5,977 bases of DNA from an uncultured Muribaculaceae bacterium (lineage in GTDB: Bacteria > Bacteroidota > Bacteroidia > Bacteroidales > Muribaculaceae), in the NCBI GenBank assembly GCA_910587925.1, contig CAJUOC010000053.1:1-5977 (forward strand), in the 5' to 3' direction. The notes under the pieces are model-generated. The model made no database searches, was not told the DNA's origin, and saw nothing but the letters and a program-made list of their open reading frames with translations. How positions within the stretch are numbered: the stretch's first letter is position 1; each line of letters begins with the position of its first letter. Of the stretch, positions 5,936-5,977 are shown piece by piece. Made by a program: the position numbers and the translations under genes.

Positions 5936-5977
5936 TATTACTGGTCGAAAGACGCCAAATAGCTAAATATTACAAAG

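Overview
This looks like a chromosomal segment from a GC-rich member of the Bacteroidota, probably order Bacteroidales and perhaps Muribaculaceae. Three things point there. The coding DNA is strongly GC-biased while the spacers are AT-rich. The starts lack Shine-Dalgarno sequences, and glnS has a TAnnTTTG -7 promoter element typical of the phylum. The glutaminyl-tRNA synthetase and the exported GH36 enzyme also read like Bacteroidales proteins. The family-level placement is an impression from sequence style, not a search result.

All three convincing genes lie on the minus strand, so transcription runs from high to low coordinates. glnS (5611 to 3911) comes first. After a 17-bp gap it is followed by a 474-aa tetratricopeptide-type helical-repeat protein of unknown function (3893 to 2469), and the two almost certainly share a transcript. 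A 145-bp spacer follows, holding a strong hairpin and AT-rich promoter-like sequence. Then comes a signal-peptide-bearing GH36 alpha-galactosidase (2323 to 125) with every catalytic motif intact. Its likely ATG lies 10 codons inside the longest open frame, which begins at a TTG. The alpha-galactosidase has no visible functional link to the tRNA synthetase pair and is probably its own transcription unit.

The flanks are the least ordinary parts. At the left edge (2-50), the minus-strand transcript would fold into a hairpin whose three interruptions are all symmetric GA-opposite-GA tandem mismatches. At the right end (5612-5977), a near-perfect terminator hairpin abuts the glnS promoter. Beyond it is a geneless stretch with a REP-like GTAG-plus-palindrome element and a 19-bp direct repeat in two copies. 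These look like dispersed intergenic repeats.

I see no RNA gene, CRISPR array, transposase gene or defence system. The novelty, if any, lies in the intergenic structured repeats and in the uncharacterised protein coupled to glnS.
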